In this document: piece after piece, positions 59,943 through 64,000 of the stretch | How positions within the stretch are numbered: the first letter of the stretch is position 1 | Layout: every line of letters begins with the position of its first letter | Source: Fontibacterium abundans | GTDB lineage: Bacteria; Pseudomonadota; Alphaproteobacteria; Pelagibacterales; Pelagibacteraceae | Length of the DNA: 64,000 nt | NCBI GenBank assembly: GCA_965235095.1 | Contig: OZ249405.1 | Strand: one strand, 5' to 3' | The notes under the pieces: model-generated | Told to the model about the DNA's origin: nothing | Databases searched by the model: none | What the model saw: only the letters and a program-made list of their open reading frames with translations | Program-made: the position numbers and the translations under genes

Positions 59943-60338
59943 ATGAAAATTACAGATCCCATTGGAGATATGATAACAAGAATAAGAAACGGACAGATGC
60001 GCGGCTTAAAAAAAGTATCAGTTCCTGGTTCTAAATTAAGAAAAGCAGTTTTAGATGTTCTGCAAAAAGAAGGATTTATTCAAGAATATACTGTCTCAAA
60101 AGAAAAAAGTTTTGAGACAATAGAAATTAATTTGAAATATATGTACGGGGATCCAGTTATTAAAGAGATTGAAAGAGTTTCAAGACCTGGAAGAAGAATA
60201 TATTCCAGATCAGAAAGTATTCAAAAAGTTCAAAATGGATTGGGAATATCTATTATTTCTACTTCAAAAGGAATTTTCTCTGATAACGAAGCTAGAGAAA
60301 AAAAACTAGGCGGGGAGGTCCTTTGTAAGGTTTCTTAA
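59943..60338 (+). CDS. rpsH: 30S ribosomal protein S8
   Basis: A 131-aa S8 with the N-terminal DPIGDMITRIRNGQMRGLKKVSVPGSKLRKAVLDVL and C-terminal GLGISIISTSKGIFSDNEAREKKLGGEVLCKV. It binds the central domain of 16S rRNA and in E. coli represses the spc operon. A perfect AAGGAGG lies just before its start. Confidence 0.98.
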   Translation: MKITDPIGDMITRIRNGQMRGLKKVSVPGSKLRKAVLDVLQKEGFIQEYTVSKEKSFETIEINLKYMYGDPVIKEIERVSRPGRRIYSRSESIQKVQNGLGISIISTSKGIFSDNEAREKKLGGEVLCKVS

Positions 60339-60341
60339 GAT

Positions 60342-60878
60342 ATGTCAAAAATCGGAAAAACACCTATTATATTACCATCTGGAGTTACTGTTAAAGTTGA
60401 GAATAATAAAGTTATTATTCAAGGCGCTAAAAGTAAAAAAGAACTAGTTGTAGATCAAAGTATTTTAAAAGTATTAGTTGCTGATAATAAAGTTTCTCTT
60501 GAGCCCGTTGATAAAAAAAATGCAAATAAAGTTACTTGGGGGCTGCATAGAAGTTTAATTAATAATGGTATTATTGGAGTTTCAAAAGGATTTGAAAAAG
60601 ATTTAAAACTTACAGGCGTTGGTTTTAGAGCTGCCTTGCAAGGCAAAAAGATAATTTTTCAATTAGGATTTAGCCATGACGTTCATTATGACATTCCAGA
60701 AGGCATCGAAATAGCCATAGACAAACAAACAGCAATAAAAGTTAAAGGTATTGATAAAGAATTAGTAGGAAAAGTATGTGCTGATATTAAATTTTTAAAA
60801 CCAGTTGAACCCTACAAAGGAAAAGGAATAACTTCTACTGATCAATTTGTTTTAAGAAAAGAAGGTAAAAAGAAATAA
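60342..60878 (+). CDS. rplF: 50S ribosomal protein L6
   Basis: A 178-aa L6 with two similar domains: MSKIGKTPIILPSGVTVKVENN, RSLINNGIIGVSKGFEKDLKLTGVGFRA, and the C-terminal VEPYKGKGITSTDQFVLRKEGKKK (usually PEPYKGKGI). It lies near the factor-binding site. The length is standard, and the gene follows rpsH after 3 bases. Confidence 0.98.
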   Translation: MSKIGKTPIILPSGVTVKVENNKVIIQGAKSKKELVVDQSILKVLVADNKVSLEPVDKKNANKVTWGLHRSLINNGIIGVSKGFEKDLKLTGVGFRAALQGKKIIFQLGFSHDVHYDIPEGIEIAIDKQTAIKVKGIDKELVGKVCADIKFLKPVEPYKGKGITSTDQFVLRKEGKKK

Positions 60879-60880
60879 TT

Positions 60881-61219
60881 ATGGCTAGCGATATTAAAAG
60901 ACAGACTAGAACTAGAGGAAAAATGAAAAAGTACAATCCTACAGGATTGCGACTTACTGTTTTTAGATCTTTAAAAAATATTTACGCTCAAGTTATTGAT
61001 GATGCTAAAAATCAAACTTTAGTTTCAGCGTCTTCAGTTGAAAAAGCTATGGATAAGAAGAAAAAAATGGAATTATCAATTGAAGTTGGAAAATTGGTAG
61101 CAAAAAGAGCTTTAGAAAAAGGAATTAAAGAAGTTTATTTTGACAGAGGCAGATATAAGTATCATGGTCGTATTAAAGCAGTAGCGGAATCTGCAAGAAA
61201 AGAAGGATTAAAATTTTAA
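60881..61219 (+). CDS. rplR: 50S ribosomal protein L18
   Basis: A 112-aa L18 with TGLRLTVFRSLKNIYAQVIDDAKNQTLVSASS and the C-terminal VYFDRGRYKYHGRIKAVAESARKEGLKF. It binds 5S rRNA with L5 and L25. A downstream Met at residue 15 could be an alternative start, but the upstream ATG is 2 bases after rplF and gives the usual basic N-terminus. Confidence 0.98.
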   Translation: MASDIKRQTRTRGKMKKYNPTGLRLTVFRSLKNIYAQVIDDAKNQTLVSASSVEKAMDKKKKMELSIEVGKLVAKRALEKGIKEVYFDRGRYKYHGRIKAVAESARKEGLKF

Positions 61220-61222
61220 TTT

Positions 61223-61720
61223 ATGAATACACAATCAGAACTTAAAGAAAAATTAGTTGCGATTAATCGAATTACTAAAGTAGTAAAAGGCGGAAGAAGA
61301 TTTGGGTTTGCAGCATTAGTTATTGTTGGAAATCAAAAAGGCTTAGTAGGTTATGGGCATGGTAAAGCAAAACAAGTTCCAGACGCAATTAAAAAAGCAT
61401 CAGAAGAAGCAAAAAGTTCATTAGTTAAAATTCCATTAAGAGAAGGAAGGACAATACACCATGACACTTATGGCAAAAGTGGAGCTGGAAAAGTTCTTCT
61501 TAGAAGTGCTCCGGCTGGAACAGGAATTATTGCTGGCGGAGCTATTCGAGCAATATGCGAAATGTTAGGTATGCAAGATGTTGTTGCAAAATCAATTGGT
61601 TCATCTAATCCATATAATGTTGTTAGAGCATGTATGTTAGCGTTAACAAAACAAAGATCTCCTAAAGATATTTCTATACTTCGTGGTAAAAAAATTAGTG
61701 AAGTTGTAGCGAGAAGATAA
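61223..61720 (+). CDS. rpsE: 30S ribosomal protein S5
   Basis: A 165-aa S5 with EKLVAINRITKVVKGGRRFGFAALVIVGN, the loop GYGHGKAKQVPDAI, and LRSAPAGTGIIAGGAIRAICEMLG. It helps decoding fidelity and mRNA unwinding. The gene is followed after only 4 bases by rplO, so rpmD (L30), which normally lies here, is absent. Confidence 0.98.
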   Translation: MNTQSELKEKLVAINRITKVVKGGRRFGFAALVIVGNQKGLVGYGHGKAKQVPDAIKKASEEAKSSLVKIPLREGRTIHHDTYGKSGAGKVLLRSAPAGTGIIAGGAIRAICEMLGMQDVVAKSIGSSNPYNVVRACMLALTKQRSPKDISILRGKKISEVVARR

Positions 61721-61724
61721 AATT

Positions 61725-62201
61725 ATGAAATTAAACACATTAAACGTTTCACTTTATAAAAAAGGAAAAAGATACGGCAGAGGAATAGGCTCTGGAAAAG
61801 GAAAGACTGCTGGACGAGGTGTTAAAGGTCAGAAAGCAAGATCTGGTGTATCTATTAAGAGTTTTGAAGGAGGTCAAATGCCTCTTTACAGAAGACTACC
61901 TAAAAGAGGGTTTAATGCAATTATAAAGAAACATTCTTACGATCAAATGATTATTAACTTAAATGATATTCAGCATTTAATAGAGAAGAAGAAGTTAGAC
62001 ACAAGTTCTAAAGTTACATTAGACAGTCTTAGAAAAGTTAAAAATATTAAAAATAATTTTAAAAGATTAAAAATTTTAGGTAATGGTGAAATTAAATCAA
62101 AAATACAAATAGAGGCACATCAAATCAGCGCATCTGCTAAAACGAAAATTGAAAAAGCAGGCGGTAGCGTTAATTTATTGAAACAAGCAGAGGCTAAATA
62201 G
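61725..62201 (+). CDS. rplO: 50S ribosomal protein L15
   Basis: A 158-aa L15 with the Gly/Lys-rich N-terminal part (GKRYGRGIGSGKGKTAGRGVKGQKARSG) and a FEGGQMPLYRRLPKRGF segment. The C-terminal globular domain is short, with a SAKTKIEKAGGSV end. It interacts with several rRNA domains late in 50S assembly. It lies 5 bases before secY. Confidence 0.97.
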   Translation: MKLNTLNVSLYKKGKRYGRGIGSGKGKTAGRGVKGQKARSGVSIKSFEGGQMPLYRRLPKRGFNAIIKKHSYDQMIINLNDIQHLIEKKKLDTSSKVTLDSLRKVKNIKNNFKRLKILGNGEIKSKIQIEAHQISASAKTKIEKAGGSVNLLKQAEAK

Positions 62202-62206
62202 TTTTC

Positions 62207-63517
62207 ATGTCTAGTTCTTTTGGGTCTGTAGAATCCTTAAAGCCAAATTCGTCTTTAGACGATCTTAAAAGAAGAATTTTTTACACTTTATTTATTTTAA
62301 TTGTTTATAGATTCTGCACATACGTTCCGTTGCCAGGAATTGACGCGCAGGCATTAAAAGGTTTGATATCCGATAATCAAAGATCATTACTTGGAATGTT
62401 TAATCTTTTTGCTGGCGGAGCTGTATCGAGAATGGCCATTCTTGCATTAGGAATTATGCCTTACATTTCTTCATCAATTATCATTCAATTATTAACTGGT
62501 GTCACAGATTATTTTAAAAATTTAAAAAATTCAGGAGAAATTGGAAGAAAAAAAATCACTCAATACACTAGATATGGCACAGTTCTTTTAGCATTAGTGC
62601 AAGGATATGGAGTAGCTGTTAGTTTGGAAAATTCTCAAGGGATTGTTTTAGAAGCAGGATTTTATTTTAGATTAGTAACCACAATAACGTTGTTAACAGG
62701 AACAATGCTTTTAATGTGGCTTGGAGAACAAATCACAGCTAGAGGCATCGGCAATGGTATATCATTGATTATTTTTGCAGGAATTGTTGCTGAAATTCCA
62801 GGAGCATTAGCTTCTACTTTTGAACTAGGAAGAACAGGAGCGATTTCTGCTGGAGTTATATTAGTTATTATAACTATTCTTATTGGCGCCATATACTTTA
62901 TTGTTTTTGTAGAACGTGCTCAAAGAAAAATTTTAATTCATTATCCTAAAAGGCAAGTAGGGAATAAATTGTATGGTGGAGATGCTTCTCATCTTCCTTT
63001 AAAAGTTAATACGGCCGGCGTTATCCCTGCAATTTTTGCTTCAGCACTTTTAATTTTACCAATTACAATTTCAAATTTTACTTCGTCTTCAAATGAAATT
63101 GTCGTTGGAATTACCTCTATGCTAGGTCAAGGAAAGCCGCTGTATATGATTATTTATGCGGCTGGTATAATATTTTTCTCATTTTTTTATACTTCGATAA
63201 TTTTTAATCCAAAAGAGACAGCAGAAAATTTAAGAAAGTATGGCGGGTTTGTTCCTGGAATAAGACCAGGAGAGCAGACAGAACAATTTATAGATCAATT
63301 ACTTTTAAAGTTAACGGCCATTGGATCTTTATATTTAGTTTTAATTTGTTTATTACCAGAATTAATTATCGCAAATTATCCAATTCCATTTTATTTAGGT
63401 GGGACTTCACTTCTTATCGTTGCTGTAGTTGCTATGGATACAGTTGCCCAAGTACAAACTAGACTAATGAGCCAGCAATATGAGAGCTTAATTAAAAAAA
63501 CAAAATTTAATCGTTAA
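62207..63517 (+). CDS. secY: Preprotein translocase subunit SecY
   Basis: A 436-aa channel protein with ten hydrophobic helices. Signatures include YVPLPGIDAQALKG in the first periplasmic/plug region, GIMPYISSSIIIQLLTG, and RGIGNGISLIIFAGIV (helix 5 region), GVIPAIFASALL, and YGGFVPGIRPGEQT in a cytoplasmic loop that contacts the ribosome and SecA. The last base of the stop is the first base of adk. Confidence 0.99.
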   Translation: MSSSFGSVESLKPNSSLDDLKRRIFYTLFILIVYRFCTYVPLPGIDAQALKGLISDNQRSLLGMFNLFAGGAVSRMAILALGIMPYISSSIIIQLLTGVTDYFKNLKNSGEIGRKKITQYTRYGTVLLALVQGYGVAVSLENSQGIVLEAGFYFRLVTTITLLTGTMLLMWLGEQITARGIGNGISLIIFAGIVAEIPGALASTFELGRTGAISAGVILVIITILIGAIYFIVFVERAQRKILIHYPKRQVGNKLYGGDASHLPLKVNTAGVIPAIFASALLILPITISNFTSSSNEIVVGITSMLGQGKPLYMIIYAAGIIFFSFFYTSIIFNPKETAENLRKYGGFVPGIRPGEQTEQFIDQLLLKLTAIGSLYLVLICLLPELIIANYPIPFYLGGTSLLIVAVVAMDTVAQVQTRLMSQQYESLIKKTKFNR

Positions 63518-64000
63518 TGAATCTCGTAATTTTTGGCCCTCCAGGCGCAGGAAAAGGAACACAGTCATCAAAATTAGTAAAAGAATTTAATTTATTTCAG
63601 TTATCAACAGGCGATTTACTTAGAGATGAAGTAAGTAAAAAAACTGATTTTGGTAATAAAATTGAAGAAATTATGAAATCTGGAGGATTGGTTTCTGATG
63701 AAATTATCAATAATTTAATTGAGAATAAAATTTCTAATCCGGAGTATAAAAACCGAATAATATTTGATGGCTTTCCAAGAAATATTGAACAAGCAAAAAG
63801 CTTAGACAATTTATTAAAAAAATATAATCAACAAATGAGTTTGGCACTTAATTTAAAAGTAGATAATGAAATTTTAGTTAAGAGAATTACCGGCAGAGTT
63901 ACTTGTTCAGCATGCAACAGAACATTTAATACTTTTTTTGATCCTCCAAAAAATTGTGACTTGAAAGAGTGTGGACAAAGAAAACTTATTACAAGATCTG
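63517..64000 (+). CDS. adk: Adenylate kinase (cut by window end), zinc-LID type
   Basis: The first 161 codons are present. The P-loop is FGPPGAGKGTQ (6-16), followed by LSTGDLLRDEV, FDGFPRN (84-90) and the LID region with Cys130, Cys133, Cys147 and Cys152, the four-cysteine zinc LID of many bacteria. The enzyme interconverts ATP + AMP and 2 ADP. Its place after secY is standard. The start overlaps the secY stop by one base (TAATG). Confidence 0.97.
   Translation, partial: MNLVIFGPPGAGKGTQSSKLVKEFNLFQLSTGDLLRDEVSKKTDFGNKIEEIMKSGGLVSDEIINNLIENKISNPEYKNRIIFDGFPRNIEQAKSLDNLLKKYNQQMSLALNLKVDNEILVKRITGRVTCSACNRTFNTFFDPPKNCDLKECGQRKLITRS

Noticed and set aside
1..64000. CRISPR array, rRNA operon or insertion sequence
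   Set aside because: No regularly spaced repeats with unique spacers, no rRNA-like stretches and no transposase with terminal inverted repeats were found on reading both strands.

Overview
The window is a compact, very AT-rich (roughly 70% A+T by eye) bacterial chromosome segment with gene gaps of a few bases. Gene content and order point to an alphaproteobacterium of the SAR11 / Pelagibacterales type: a merged str-S10-spc ribosomal superoperon preceded by tRNA-Tyr, tRNA-Gly, tuf and tRNA-Trp, alphaproteobacterial forms of ParE, GlnA and BolA/GrxD, a TRAP-transporter sugar-acid cluster, and lysine-rich, low-GC proteins throughout. The lineage call is an inference from content, not from a database search.

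Layout. 1-1743 (+): 3' end of a citramalate-synthase-like gene, a TrmJ-type RNA methyltransferase and rpsD. 1747-8985 (-): a nearly gapless operon sfsA-map-purB-purC-purS-purQ-purL-bolA-grxD. 9008-10314 (+): a CinA/MoCF-like protein and a family-4-like uracil-DNA glycosylase without Fe-S cysteines. 10303-17090: a sugar-acid cluster; on the minus strand TRAP DctQ-DctM, a uronate-dehydrogenase-like enzyme, an enolase-superfamily dehydratase and an HpcH/HpaI aldolase, and divergently an M24 hydrolase and the TRAP binding protein. 17118-17515: a small MarR-like regulator whose start codon lies in a long near-perfect palindrome.

17749-21901 is the most distinctive part: a tRNA-Leu(UAA) gene used as attachment site by a small (about 4.07 kb) integrative element. 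It carries a tyrosine integrase, an outer-membrane beta-barrel cargo gene, a second MarR-like protein, two tiny overlapping genes (58 and 64 aa) and an HUH-type Rep-like protein. A 59-bp copy of the tRNA 3' part ends it. Both ends carry paired 11-bp-period TCGTACAC motifs, and a 22-bp perfect palindrome lies next to the right core. The two tRNA halves differ by compensatory T-stem changes.

21907-28239: a small lipoprotein, parE, glnA, the NAD(P)HX repair enzyme, a small membrane protein and a GST. 28363-34447: tRNA-Leu(UAG), tig, clpP, clpX and lon, a protein-quality-control block with a sigma-32-type promoter in front of lon. 34449-37352: a TSUP permease, a small membrane protein, tRNA-Val, tRNA-Asp, a MarC protein and an RlmB-like methyltransferase. 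37547-64000 (+): tRNA-Tyr, tRNA-Gly, tuf, tRNA-Trp, secE, nusG, rplKAJL, rpoBC, rpsL, rpsG, fusA, the S10 and spc ribosomal genes, secY and the start of adk. Within this block rpmD (L30) is missing from its usual place, several ribosomal proteins have charged C-terminal tails, and a promoter plus a foldable leader precedes rpsL. No CRISPR array, rRNA gene or IS element was seen, and no stretch over 300 bases is without a gene.
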